64,000 nt of DNA from Dirofilaria immitis (GCA_024305405.1 JAKNDB010000110.1:2914001-2978000); one strand, 5' to 3'; positions 13,901 to 27,360 are shown, numbered from the stretch's first letter. The notes: generated by a model not told the origin, from the sequence alone. Translations and numbers: made by a program.

Positions 13901-16900
13901 TATGATTCCATCTGAGAAAATAATTTCAAATGAAGATGAGAATTCAGATGATATCGACACGGTGCAATATGAGCAGAATATTCGAAATGAAAATATGGCA
14001 CATCTCACCAATGCAATCAGTAGTAAGGAATCATCCGTTGATAGAATTTCATTTAAGGATACTGTCAGTGCTTCGAATTTATCACCATCTGCCTATATTA
14101 CTTCTGATGAGACAAAAGAGAATCTATTACCAGTTGATCAAACAACAGAATGGAATCAATTATTAACAAAGGAAGAAATGGAGCATATTATTAGAATGAC
14201 TGAGAAAGAAAGCAATGTAAAAAAGCTATTATAAATGAGGAATTTGAATTGACTCAGGACGAACTAGAACATATAGCACATGTTTCATGTTTGGCTGAAG
14301 AAACATTCGGCGAACAAATTTCTGAGACAAAATTGCCCATTAATAGAGATTTAGATGATGTGGAAGGCATAAAATCAAGTTATGAGAAATATAACAACCG
14401 ATCAGAGATATTTCCGGAACTAAATCAATCGACAACAAGTTCTGCAACTTCAGGTCCAGATTCTCTACACGAATCTGTGGATATTTTACCGTCTGATGAT
14501 ATTGTTCCGGTTGATGATATGAAATTGGCAGAGGATGTTTCATCAATTGGAGATGTAGCATCAGTTATTGATATGATTCCATCTGAGAAAATAATTTCAA
14601 ATGAAGATGAGAATTCAGATGATATCGACACGGTGCAATATGAGCAGAATATTCGAAATGAAAATATGGCACATCTCACCAATGCAATCAGTAGTAAGGA
14701 ATCATCCGTTGATAGAATTTCATTTAAGGATACTGTCAGTGCTTCGAATTTATCACCATCTGCCTATATTACTTCTGATGAGACAAAAGAGAATCTATTA
14801 CCAGTTGATCAAACAACAGAATGGAATCAATTATTAACAAAGGAAGAAATGGAGCATATTATTAGAATGACTGAGAAAGAAAGCAATGTAAAAAAGCTAT
14901 TATAAATGAGGAATTTGAATTGACTCAGGACGAACTAGAACATATAGCACATGTTTCATGTTTGGCTGAAGAAACATTCGGCGAACAAATTTCTGAGACA
15001 AAATTGCCCATTAATAGAGATTTAGATGATGTGGATAACAACCGATCAGAGATATTTCCGGAACTAAATCAATCGACAACAAGTTCTGCAACTTCAGGTC
15101 CAGATTCTCTACACGAATCTGTGGATATTTTACCGTCTGATGATATTGTTCCGGTTGATGATATGAAATTGGCAGAGGATGTTTCATCAATTGGAGATGT
15201 AGCATCAGTTATTGATATGATTCCATCTGAGAAAATAATTTCAAATGAAGATGAGAATTCAGATGATATCGACACGGTGCAATATGAGCAGAATATTCGA
15301 AATGAAAATATGGCACATCTCACCAATGCAATCAGTAGTAAGGAATCATCCGTTGATAGAATTTCATTTAAGGATACTGTCAGTGCTTCGAATTTATCAC
15401 CATCTGCCTATATTACTTCTGATGAGACAAAAGAGAATCTATTACCAGTTGATCAAACAACAGAATGGAATCAATTATTAACAAAGGAAGAAATGGAGCA
15501 TATTATTAGAATGACTGAGAAAGAAAGCAATGTAAAAAAGCTATTATAAATGAGGAATTTGAATTGACTCAGGACGAACTAGAACATATAGCACATGTTT
15601 CATGTTTGGCTGAAGAAACATTCGGCGAACAAATTTCTGAGACAAAATTGCCCATTAATAGAGATTTAGATGATGTGGAAGGCATAAAATCAAGTTATGA
15701 GAAATATAACAACCGATCAGAGATATTTCCGGAACTAAATCAATCGACAACAAGTTCTGCAACTTCAGGTCCAGATTCTCTACACGAATCTGTGGATATT
15801 TCTACCGTCTGATGATATTGTTCCGGTTGATGATATGAAATTGGCAGAGGATGTTTCATCAATTGGAGATGTAGCATCAGTTATTGATATGATTCCATCT
15901 GAGAAAATAATTTCAAATGAAGATGAGAATTCAGATGATATCGACACGGTGCAATATGAGCAGAATATTCGAAATGAAAATATGGCACATCTCACCAATG
16001 CAATCAGTAGTAAGGAATCATCCGTTGATAGAATTTCATTTAAGGATACTGTCAGTGCTTCGAATTTATCACCATCTGCCTATATTACTTCTGATGAGAC
16101 AAAAGAGAATCTATTACCAGTTGATCAAACAACAGAATGGAATCAATTATTAACAAAGGAAGAAATGGAGCATATTATTAGAATGACTGAGAAAGAAAGC
16201 AATGTAAAAAAGCTATTATAAATGAGGAATTTGAATTGACTCAGGACGAACTAGAACATATAGCACATGTTTCATGTTTGGCTGAAGAAACATTCGGCGA
16301 ACAAATTTCTGAGACAAAATTGCCCATTAATAGAGATTTAGATGATGTGGAAGGCATAAAATCAAGTTATGAGAAATATAACAACCGATCAGAGATATTT
16401 CGGAACTAAATCAATCGACAACAAGTTCTGCAACTTCAGGTCCAGATTCTCTACACGAATCTGTGGATATTTTCACCGTCTGATGATATTGTTCCGGTTG
16501 ATGATATGAAATTGGCAGAGGATGTTTCATCAATTGGAGATGTAGCATCAGTTATTGATATGATTCCATCTGAGAAAATAATTTCAAATGAAGATGAGAA
16601 TTCAGATGATATCGACACGGTGCAATATGAGCAGAATATTCGAAATGAAAATATGGCACATCTCACCAATGCAATCAGTAGTAAGGAATCATCCGTTGAT
16701 AGAATTTCATTTAAGGATACTGTCAGTGCTTCGAATTTATCACCATCTGCCTATATTACTTCTGATGAGACAAAAGAGAATCTATTACCAGTTGATCAAA
16801 CAACAGAATGGAATCAATTATTAACAAAGGAAGAAATGGAGCATATTATTAGAATGACTGAGAAAGAAAGCAATGTAAAAAAGCTATTATAAATGAGGAA

Positions 16901-19900
16901 TTTGAATTGACTCAGGACGAACTAGAACATATAGCACATGTTTCATGTTTGGCTGAAGAAACATTCGGCGAACAAATTTCTGAGACAAAATTGCCCATTA
17001 ATAGAGATTTAGATGATGTGGAAGGCATAAAATCAAGTTATGAGAAATATAACAACCGATCAGAGATATTTCCGGAACTAAATCAATCGACAACAAGTTC
17101 TGCAACTTCAGGTCCAGATTCTCTACACGAATCTGTGGATATTTCTCACCGTCTGATGATATTGTTCCAGTTGATGATATGAAATTGGCAGAGGATGTTT
17201 CATCAATTGGAGATGTAGCATCAGTTATTGATATGATTCCATCTGAGAAAATAATTTCAAATGAAGATGAGAATTCAGATGATATCGACACGGTGCAATA
17301 TGAGCAGAATATTCGAAATGAAAATATGGCACATCTCACCAATGCAATCAGTAGTAAGGAATCATCCGTTGATAGAATTTCATTTAAGGATACTGTCAGT
17401 GCTTCGAATTTATCACCATCTGCCTATATTACTTCTGATGAGACAAAAGAGAATCTATTACCAGTTGATCAAACAACAGAATGGAATCAATTATTAACAA
17501 AGGAAGAAATGGAGCATATTATTAGAATGACTGAGAAAGAAAGCAATGTAAAAAAGCTATTATAAATGAGGAATTTGAATTGACTCAGGACGAACTAGAA
17601 CATATAGCACATGTTTCATGTTTGGCTGAAGAAACATTCGGCGAACAAATTTCTGAGACAAAATTGCCCATTAATAGAGATTTAGATGATGTGGAAGGCA
17701 TAAAATCAAGTTATGAGAAATATAACAACCGATCAGAGATATTTCCGGAACTAAATCAATCGACAACAAGTTCTGCAACTTCAGGTCCAGATTCTCTACA
17801 CGAATCTGTGGATATTTTACCGTCACCGTCTGATGATATTGTTCCAGTTGATGATATGAAATTGGCAGAGGATGTTTCATCAATTGGAGATGTAGCATCA
17901 GTTATTGATATGATTCCATCTGAGAAAATAATTTCAAATGAAGATGAGAATTCAGATGATATCGACACGGTGCAATATGAGCAGAATATTCGAAATGAAA
18001 ATATGGCACATCTCACCAATGCAATCAGTAGTAAGGAATCATCCGTTGATAGAATTTCATTTAAGGATACTGTCAGTGCTTCGAATTTATCACCATCTGC
18101 CTATATTACTTCTGATGAGACAAAGAGAATCTATTACCAGTTGATCAAACAACAGAATGGAATCAATTATTAACAAAGGAAGAAATGGAGCATATTATTA
18201 GAATGACTGAGAAAGAAAGCAATGTAAAAAAGCTATTATAAATGAGGAATTTGAATTGACTCAGGACGAACTAGAACATATAGCACATGTTTCATGTTTG
18301 GCTGAAGAAACATTCGGCGAACAAATTTCTGAGACAAAATTGCCCATTAATAGAGATTTAGATGATGTGGAAGGCATAAAATCAAGTTATGAGAAATATA
18401 ACAACCGATCAGAGATATTTCCGGAACTAAATCAATCGACAACAAGTTCTGCAACTTCAGGTCCAGATTCTCTACACGAATCTGTGGATATTTTACCGTC
18501 ACCGTCTGATGATATTGTTCCGGTTGATGATATGAAATTGGCAGAGGATGTTTCATCAATTGGAGATGTAGCATCAGTTATTGATATGATTCCATCTGAG
18601 AAAATAATTTCAAATGAAGATGAGAATTCAGATGATATCGACACGGTGCAATATGAGCAGAATATTCGAAATGAAAATATGGCACATCTCACCAATGCAA
18701 TCAGTAGTAAGGAATCATCCGTTGATAGAATTTCATTTAAGGATACTGTCAGTGCTTCGAATTTATCACCATCTGCCTATATTACTTCTGATGAGACAAA
18801 AGAGAATCTATTACCAGTTGATCAAACAACAGAATGGAATCAATTATTAACAAAGGAAGAAATGGAGCATATTATTAGAATGACTGAGAAAGAAAGCAAT
18901 GTAAAAAAGCTATTATAAATGAGGAATTTGAATTGACTCAGGACGAACTAGAACATATAGCACATGTTTCATGTTTGGCTGAAGAAACATTCGGCGAACA
19001 AATTTCTGAGACAAAATTGCCCATTAATAGAGATTTAGATGATGTGGAAGGCATAAAATCAAGTTATGAGAAATATAACAACCGATCAGAGATATTTCCG
19101 GAACTAAATCAATCGACAACAAGTTCTGCAACTTCAGGTCCAGATTCTCTACACGAATCTGTGGATATTTTACCGTCTGATGATATTGTTCCAGTTGATG
19201 ATATGAAATTGGCAGAGGATGTTTCATCAATTGGAGATGTAGCATCAGTTATTGATATGATTCCATCTGGGGTTAATGACTTTGGGTTTTATCCAAATGA
19301 GGCATCTCCTGGAGAGAGAAGTGGTTCGAAAATTTTGTTTCAGACTAAATCCGCAGAACATAGTTCGGAGGGTATGGTGATCGAGATTGACACTCAAAAG
19401 GCTGGAAATTCTGTAAATGAATTTTTGATGTTTGCAGTATCCGATGATTATACAGGAATAGTTAACGATTCAATGCAAGTCGCAGATGCAGTTATAGCCG
19501 ATGAGCTAGTCAATGATTTCGTATCAACTGAACATGCACTGTCAGTGGAAAATATTGGGAATTCTAAAAACATGATTCCACAGACAGCTTTTCAAGATAT
19601 TTCACCTGCAATTGTACTATCAGACGACATAGTCTCATTTGATAACGTCGAACCATATAGGAATATTTTACCATGTGAGGAAACTGTTTTTCATGAAGAG
19701 AATGCAGAGATCTTACTGCCATGTACTGATACTTCCATTGCAAGCACAACACAGTGTGTTTTGTCATCTGAGAATGTAATATCAGCTAAAAACACTATAA
19801 CAGCTGCAAATACAATGAATAACTTTTGGCAATCTACGCAAACTGAAGAAAGTGCAGAATCAACTTTTGGATCAAATGATGATGATTCATTTGTATTCGA

Positions 19901-22525
19901 CAGCGTAATCGGAGAAGATCCAAAAGTAAAAAAGAGTTGGAACATATTGCTTATATAACCCAAATTTCTAAAAAGATTCATGCATTAATGAACCCGTCGA
20001 AGATGAGAACAGTGAATTTGAAATAAGAAATGAAGACTTTGAGCGTACGGCTACATTTGTAAATATGGATAGAGAAGCATTTGACCAAACTGAAATGCCA
20101 AAAACGGTACAAATAAAATCCATCGCAGCAGCAGAGCGTATTGTGGATGAAAAATTAGACAAAATATTTCCAGTCACTAAGCTCGAACATGTTGACCATG
20201 TCAGCGAAATTACTAAACATGAGTACCAGTCCTTCGATTATTGCGAATATACTTTGGATTCTCAGAAAACGTCTTTGTTAAACAGCTTAAACAATAAATT
20301 TGAATTAACTGCAGAGGAACTGGAACACATTGCAAATATTACGAGTTTGGCTGAAGAATCATTTTCAGAATTCCAGGATTTAAAATTGCAACATTTTCGA
20401 AGGCAGCCCATGAATAAAGATCAAAATGAAATTGGATCTAATCTCAATGCTGAAATGGAGGAACGATATGGATTTTTTCAAAGTAATGTTCAATCGGTGA
20501 CGAATTCAACAGCGTTGAGTGGTGCAGGAGTTAATAAAACTAATTATGAACACTTAATGGCAAAAGATGATGAGAACTCGATGTTATTGCAAAGAAACCT
20601 AACTGTTCCATTGAACAAAATACTCAACATGGAAGACAGCCACAAAACAAAAAATTTATCTCAAATTCACAATATTCAAGATGACCAAGTAGTCGCAGAT
20701 AATAGGCACTCGATAGAAAATCTCGCCATCGGATGTTGCGATCCAATAATTCAAAGTTTATATCCAGAAAATGAAATGGTATATACTAAATTTCAACAAT
20801 TCCATTCCTCCTCCCATATTAATACTTTTATAAATGGTTCAAAAGTATCTGAAGAAACTGTAACAGAAAAACCAGTGGAAGTGTCAAGGAAACCAAAAAA
20901 TGCTGAAAATGAGTGTATACAATTGGCGGATCATGACAGTCGCAGTGAACACTTTAAATATCCAAGCAGAGTAGGAAAAAGTTTGGACTTACATAGTTCT
21001 GGACCTGACACAACTATTTCGAGCATAACAGCGCCGAATGAATTAGTAAGTGGTGTAATATTAGATCAATCCATTGTAAATAATCAGTTGGCATTATTAG
21101 GAGGTCTGACTGAAGAATCATTTGCCCATTATAACATTCCACAAGTTATGAACATTGATTCGATAGCAGGTATGGATTATTCCTATGAAAAACAGCGGAG
21201 GGGAAACGAAACTGGGCATATTAATTCTTTGGCAAAACAGGGATCTCATAATGAACAAATCAGATTGGATACTGGTATACTAAAGTCAGAATTTGGATTA
21301 ACCGTGGAAGATTTCGAGAATTCCTCAAGAATGCCTTTCTCAGGTGAGTTCCTTAGTCGTTCGCAAAAAAATTCGCATTTGAAGAGCCGTGGGAACGACG
21401 CGCAAGACAAAAGAACAACAAAGGGAACAACCGATTATCGGCAAATCCGTGATAGAAACCTGGATGGATGAGTCACGTACTAGAATTCGAAGAAATGAAC
21501 AGTTGTTTGAAGATAACACTAGTAATTTTTCAACAAGTTGTAAGTGCAATGAAATAGTTGAGGGTAAAAGAGATAATATGCTTATTAAAGGCAAATCATA
21601 CCCACGAATTCAACCTAATGGAAAAGTTGAATTTAGTTTAGAGCATTCGAACCATTACCTCATTGATGGATTTCATGTCACCTCAACAGTAACTTACACG
21701 GATCGACTTTACAAGAAAATGACACGTAATCTTCGATTTTCGGAAAAAGTACCATGTTATAGAACAGCTAACTTCTGGAAAACATTTAATGGTGAGGAAG
21801 AATATTCTGCGAAAACACACATGGAAGGCGTGAGACCATCATTTACCCGTTCTTCTAGCGTTTTTGTGGTTTATACCGATCAAAAATTTGCTCGCTTCAC
21901 AATCCGGAACATTAGGAAAAGGGGAAAAGAAAAATAGCGCTGAAAAAACAGTGATTTGTCAAAGTAACTCAGCAGTTTTCAGAGCAAATACAACAAGTAA
22001 GGTTGACAATGCAAGAGATATTGGAATTAATCCTATAGAACAAGGAGATTCAACTTTTGATATAACTACAATAAAACCTGTTCCACAAGATGGATGGGAC
22101 AGATCTACAGAGACTTCCAATTTCTTCCAGCCTCTGTTATCGCATTCCATGTTTACAAAAGTGGAAAACGGAGCAGATAAAGAACCGTTTAAACGTTCCT
22201 TGACGTACGTATTGAAAAATGAGAAACCTCGAGGGAATCGCCAAACGAATGTCTTCGAACGCTGTGAGCGAGAAAGCATTGCTGGTGATGGATCCATGTT
22301 GCATCATGCAGACTGTCTGATGCGCCTCAATTTTTTCGCAGAACGGATAACGGAACGAGTCGCCGAACTTGCTGCTGTGGAATTAGGAAATCATTTTAGA
22401 GCTGAACTTAATCCAAGGGCTAGATATTTCTTGCAGATGCGAGCTGATAACGATAGCCAGGCTGAATCAGCACCTGTTACGTCTTCCGAAAGTGACGAAG
22501 AAACCGAAAGAAAAATCACATTGGG
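4955..22525 (+). CDS. cla-1: cla-1-like giant exon carrying the 671-bp coding tandem array
   Basis: Acceptor TTTCTTTCAG at 4945-4954; donor TTGGG|GTTAGG at 22525/22526. One exon of about 17.6 kb, roughly 5,850 codons. Order: an N-terminal helical part (about 4955-5110), an acidic Ser/Asp/Glu-rich low-complexity region (5110-7530), the tandem array (7535-19268), then a unique region (19269-22525). Rab-helix-like motifs occur at about 19934 (KELEHIAYITQ) and 20308 (LTAEELEHIANITSLAEE). An alanine/glutamate helix lies at about 22322-22390. The deposited sequence breaks frame at about 5292, 5690, 6230, 6398, 7330, 7500, within every repeat unit, at 19930, 21365 and 21880. Most are a base too few, some the equivalent of one extra; the flanking frames stay open and similar in composition, so I treat them as sequence errors. 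In C. elegans the long CLA-1 isoform likewise has a huge repetitive N-terminal region and clusters synaptic vesicles at the active zone. Confidence 0.75.
7535..19268 (+). repeat. Coding tandem array, ~671-bp unit, about 17.5 copies
   Basis: Units are marked by the string ttgactcaggacgaa, starting at 8206, 8877, 9553, 10224, 10894, 11565, 12236, 12907, 13578, 14249, 14920, 15564, 16236, 16907, 17580, 18256 and 18933. A first unit with a diverged 5' end precedes them (from about 7535), and the last stops at about 19268. Copies are virtually identical. Differences seen: a 27-bp in-frame deletion (9 codons, EGIKSSYEK) in the first unit and in the unit at 14920; a 6-bp duplication (CCGTCA) in the units at 8877, 17580 and 18256; a CCA/CCG silent change in the same VPVDD segment; and scattered 1-bp indels. 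The intended unit is probably 672 bp (224 residues), acidic and rich in Ser, Asp and Ile. Each unit carries two Rab-helix-like motifs about 25 residues apart, LTKEEMEHIIRM at the end and LTQDELEHIAHV at the start of the next. Confidence 0.95.
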
Positions 22526-22758
22526 GTTAGGAATTCATTTGGAAAGATTATGTTAACTGAATTACAAGAGCTGTAATATTGTTTTTAGCGTTATTTAAAT
22601 TAAATTTGTCAAATATTAATATTAGGATATCTTTTAATAAATTTGTATAATTTACCAGTTCACTTTGTAATTTTTTACACCAAATCTCTGACGATAGTTC
22701 CTTCCTCTTTTAATTTATGAACTTGAAAAACTGATCATAAGATTACTCTTTATTTCAG

Positions 22759-23078
22759 TTTAACTGAAAAAGAGAGCCATCAATAACGGCACCAGAATCT
22801 GGGTCGTCTCATCGAAGTTCATCCTGGTTTTCTTTATTTGGAAGCGGCACGGTTAATGGAGAAGATAGGCCGCGTTCTCCGATATCATTTCTTTGGCGAA
22901 CAAGTCACCGACAAGGTGACGCATTAAGTCGAAAAGTTCTCCGGATGGTAGGAACGAATTCATAGATTTGCTTCGAAGAACTTCTGCAGCTTCAAGTAAT
23001 GGTTCGGATATAAGTACAAAATTACCTGATAGTGCACTAGCTGGTCTTTCAAGCGAGGAACGTGACCATATTGAAAAA
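22759..23078 (+). CDS. cla-1: cla-1-like exon: Ser-rich linker and Rab-helix-like motif
   Basis: Acceptor TTTATTTCAG; donor GAAAAA|GTTAGT. The phase joins the giant exon. It ends with LSSEERDHIEK, which continues as VLNLANRRSRSS in the next exon, a helix like the first helix of RIM-type Rab-binding domains. Upstream is an Arg/Ser/Trp-containing linker (SSWFSLFGSG). Frame breaks at about 22770 and 22936 each need one added A. Confidence 0.7.
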
Positions 23079-23399
23079 GTTAGTTTCTACTTTTACTAGT
23101 ATAATTAAAGACAATATTTTACGAAAACCATAGAATCGGTCTTAATTAGTAGATGGTTTGAAAATTTCCAAAAATCATTCACTCTATTATCCTTCATCCT
23201 TATTAACTGAAAAAAAAAGTATTTATAAAGACTTCTTCTAAAAGAAGCCTGCGTTGCAGACTATCAATGTTCTTTGATTCAAAAGCTAGTTAGACTGTCT
23301 ATATTTGAATCTCCTCACTTTAATCTACTGACATATAAATAATAAGGAGTCACTGAAGCAACTTTCGAACACGTTACTTAAATTTGAACTTAAATTTAG

Positions 23400-23461
23400 G
23401 TACTAAATTTAGCCAATCGACGATCTCGAAGTAGTCAATCAACACCAACGGCTTCGAGAAG
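23400..23461 (+). CDS. cla-1: cla-1-like small exon completing the Rab-helix-like motif
   Basis: Acceptor AATTTAG; donor AGAAG|GTCTGT; 62 nt, entered in phase 0 and left in phase 2. It encodes VLNLANRRSRSSQSTPTASR, the basic C-terminal half of the helix begun in the previous exon. Both junction phases agree with the neighbours. Confidence 0.7.
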
Positions 23462-23619
23462 GTCTGTGTTTTCTTTTTTTTAAAAAAAAGCAGAAAATCG
23501 TTTTTTCTTCTTGTGTTACAAAAATGCACATATTAGATTACTTGCGTCACTGATAATAAAAACTAAATATTTAATCTTTACTGAGAAATAAATTCTGGCA
23601 AAATATGTCAAGTTTTCAG

Positions 23620-26586
23620 ACAATCTATTTACAAACTTCCGGACATGAATGATTTTGAATTATGCGAACGGACACACATCGAAGGTGTTATTGAAAAAGC
23701 CGAAAAGGAGCATTTCCATTTGTTATTAAAGTTACAAAAGCAGATAGTGTCGAAGAAAGTTCAGTAGATACTACTGATGAAGAGAAGTTTGATAGCACTG
23801 TCAATCAGATAACAAGTAATACGAATGAGCCTGAAGAATCGGTGGATGGTAAATCAAGAGTTTTACTGAAGACATCAACAGACAGCATTTCTTTATCTGA
23901 AAGAGTGTCTAAACAGCAAAATGAGCAAATTCTTAAAGAGGTAGTACCCGAAACTAGTGTAGTAAACCTTCAACAGGATTCGATTTTGGATACAAAAGCT
24001 CTCCAGAAGAACAATAGAAAAGAAAAAGTTAGCTGTGGAATTTCAAATACGGAGATAGAACACAGCCAAAAAGTTATTGAAGCAACTGTGATGATGGATG
24101 ACATCCAATGGATGAATTGGCCCAATAGTGATCACACAATTGTCGAAAATCCACCGGATACTACAGTTGTCAATTCATTAATAGAATCGAAAGCAGCAGA
24201 AGTAAATATGTCGGTGCATCCCAATATGGAATCAAGATTAAAACCAAATAACAAAGACGTTCTGACCATGACAGTTCTTTCGGCTGAAAGGATAGAATCA
24301 GGAAAGATATTGAACGCAAAAGAAATGGTTTATGAAACACACCAAGAGAAAACGGAAGATTCAGGAACAAGTAAAACTAACAACATAGAGGATACAAACT
24401 CTCTCCAGGAAGTACCAAGCTTCAAATTAAATGCGATAAAAGTGGATAATTTTGAAAATTTCAACAAAGTCGAGTCTGGTGTCACAGCTACGCAAACCGT
24501 GAAAGATTATAACAGCCTACAAATGAATCTTACTGAAGAGTATAGTAAGGAGCTTAAAGGAAAGATAAATCACCCGGAAAAATCCGAGGATGTTATTTCG
24601 AAAGAAATGATGGAAACTAAGATTTCCGACTTGATTGATGAAGAGTTGACACAAATCAAGCTGGTTAATAAGCGAACAAAGCAATTGGAGAAATTAGATA
24701 AATTTAACGTTTTTGCACCCGCAGAAACAAAGAAATACAGGTGCCAAACAACACAAGAAGATACCTATCCAATCGAAAAAAAGTTAGAACAAGAAACAGA
24801 AAAGAAATCAGAAGCTATCGATGAGTCATTTCTAAGTGAATCCGAAACTTTCAAACAGAAGGAAGAAAAGCACAAGTTGTTGCAAACAAGGATTTTGGAG
24901 AAAGGGGCAAAGAGATGGAATCATTTGTTACTCTGAAAACAGAAGAAACAGCTATTACTAACGATTTAAGAAAAACAAAGATACCATTCCTTCTGGAAAG
25001 ATTTTATCATGTACCGTTGAAGGAAAAGCAAAATATTTAGAAAAGAACGGTATGCTTGAGAAAAAGATATGGAGAGATTACAAAATCAGAACAAAGAGAA
25101 TTATACTTTGACTGAAGAAGAACTGATGCAAATACGAGCTGTGGAACAACGAGCAAAACAGATGGAGGAATTTTATATTTTTGAAGGACAACCCGCAAAA
25201 TTACCTGAAGCAAGAAAGGATTCGAACTTCAAAACAAATGGACTACTTACTGAGCAAGTGGCTCAGGATCCTTTAACAACGGAAGAATTGGAGCACATCA
25301 AAGCGGTGGAGCGAAATGCAATTTGGCAGCTTGAAATGCCGGTTCTGGAACAATTTAGTACGGAAAATAATGTGACCGGTAAAATAAATCAAATGGAACT
25401 CCTGCGAAAAGATGCAGCATTGGGTGAAGTTGCTTTAAATAAATTTGTTAGCATACTGAATCCGCTCAAGAATAGTGTAATTACTACATTGTCCTTTAAA
25501 AATAATGGCGATGAAGCAAAACTTTTCCAAAATACTGCACCTGTAGATGATCCGTTCAAAGCGAATGAACGAAAGACTGAAATTGAAAATCAAAGTTTTG
25601 AAACTGAGATATCAGTAGCAAACAAAACTAATCATACTAATATTGATGAAGTTTTAATAACAACGAAGGATTTAATGTCCGTACAAGTAGCTAACGGATA
25701 TGCTACAAACCAAGATTCAGAACATATATCCTCAAGTGAATCATCAAATTTCGGTCCTGGAACATCAGATGAAGATGAAGAAGAAATAGATCAGAATAGC
25801 GCGAAGTCATCCGATCTGCTTCCTGAAACATTCTTTTTAACTTCAGAATCTAAAAGCGATACTGATTTAACAAAAGTGAGGGGACCATCAGCGAATTATG
25901 ATACCATCGAAAATACTGACTTGTCAGTAAAAGTTATTCGAGCTCTATTCATATGGAACTTTTGCCAAATAGCAAAACTGAAATATTCTGTCGTGAAATA
26001 GAATATAGTCCTACAGAAGAAGAAACAACTGGTAGATTTGCAGGGCTAACAAAGGAAGAAATTGAACATATAAAAATGATTGATCTCCGATTTAAACTTG
26101 CGAATGCAGAAAATGTATCAAAAGTTTCTGTGTATAAAGACGATGATTCAAAAAGTTAAACATGATGTAAATTTTGTAAACGGACCGATTGTGAATGCCG
26201 AAATACATGAAACACAAAGGAAAGAGCCAGCAACTGATTTAAGAGAGTCACAAGCTTTACATATCATTGACGTCGATGATAAAGTAAAATCTGATACTCA
26301 CGTAGACAACGAATCAATGGAAAGTGCAAGAGATATATTATATAATTCAAGTCAAATATCACTAGAGGAGCTTACTATGAATGATAAGTTGTTGGAACAG
26401 TCAGTTAAAAGGATTCCACGATTAATCGACGAAGCGAGTCACTTCAAACTGCACATGTTAAACGAGATAATGTAGTAAAATCATTAGAAGAACTGGGTCG
26501 TGAAGCAGGACATCGGGAAATGGTACGAAGAACGTTTAAGTTCGCTGAGAAATTCATTATGCGTTGAAGAAACTGCTGAAATTCAG
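23620..26586 (+). CDS. cla-1: cla-1-like large exon 2: five Rab-helix-like motifs
   Basis: Acceptor AGTTTTCAG; proposed donor ATTCAG|GTTTTG (the 3' boundary is less certain because its phase does not fit the next exon without a further indel). About 990 acidic, lysine/glutamate-rich residues. Motifs in order: FELCERTHIEGVIEKAEKE (about 23650), DEELTQIKLVNKRTKQLE (about 24640), LTEEELMQIRAVEQRAKQME (about 25107), LTTEELEHIKAVERNA (about 25276) and LTKEEIEHIKMIDLR (about 26047). Frame breaks near 23715, 24930, 25050, 25950, 26155 and 26470 are again single-base. No catalytic domain is recognised. Confidence 0.7.
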
Positions 26587-27360
26587 GTTTTGACTTAAAA
26601 TTGCATAATTCGACTATAATTATTACATTAGTGAACCGAGGACTCAGAATTTGCACATTCATAACTGCTGTTCAGATAATTAAAAATTAATTTTATATCG
26701 AACTCAATTAATTTTTGTGATTACTGCTCGTAATTATTATATGAAGAATTAGTATTTAAAGCAGTTCTGTTTCATATTTTCATCACTATCGTTAACTTTG
26801 ATATTTTTACACTATCGTTTCGCTGATATGAGTGCACGAATGCTGAGTCGATTTCATATTATGAAATTTGCTTATTTTAAATTAAGAATCCATAAGAAGT
26901 TTTTGAATTCAGAAAATTTTCAAAGATAGCGGAGGAAGCTTCTTTAGTTTAGGGTATTAATTCTGAGCAATGCAAATTCAGAAACAGAAAGATGGAAATA
27001 GCAGTATTATCAGTATGTGAAAAAACAATTAGGAAGTTTTAACGCTCAAAACAAGATGATGAAAAATCCATGAATATTCTAGTATAAAAAAGGCATTCGG
27101 AGATAGATTGATATAAAAAATAAGACGAGATTGGACAATAGTTTTTGAAGAAATTTACTTTTAAGCATAATTTTTTTTCCACTTTATTTTATTTTGAGAC
27201 GATAAAAGTTTGTGCCTTAATCATATGGTTGATTTTATGATAATTCTGAATGAAAATGGAATTTTTTTGTATTATCACTAAGTGAATGTCAAATATATAT
27301 AACTTGGACTTCGATATCGTATTCTTCCATTTCAATAACTTCGAAAATATTTATTCATAG
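26587..27360 (+). other. Intron of the cla-1-like gene
   Basis: AT-rich, no sustained open frame; it ends in the acceptor TTTATTCATAG before the polyglutamine exon. No other feature seen. Confidence 0.5.

Noticed and set aside
7505..18918. A cluster of separate tandem small genes starting at TTG ... TAA in each unit
   Set aside because: No promoters, ATG starts or splice sites between units. The apparent starts are internal codons of ELTQDELEH, which is preceded in the same frame by NEEFE across the stop.
7711..19245. Repeated antisense open frames (about 64-87 codons) and a second + strand frame (78 codons) in every array unit
   Set aside because: They recur only because the unit recurs. 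The main + frame matches the diverged motif copies outside the array, while these have no such support.
7535..19268. CRISPR-like or satellite DNA interpretation of the array
   Set aside because: The unit is about 671 bp without spacers, is open in one frame, and grades into related coding sequence on both sides; it is coding, not a CRISPR array or heterochromatic satellite.
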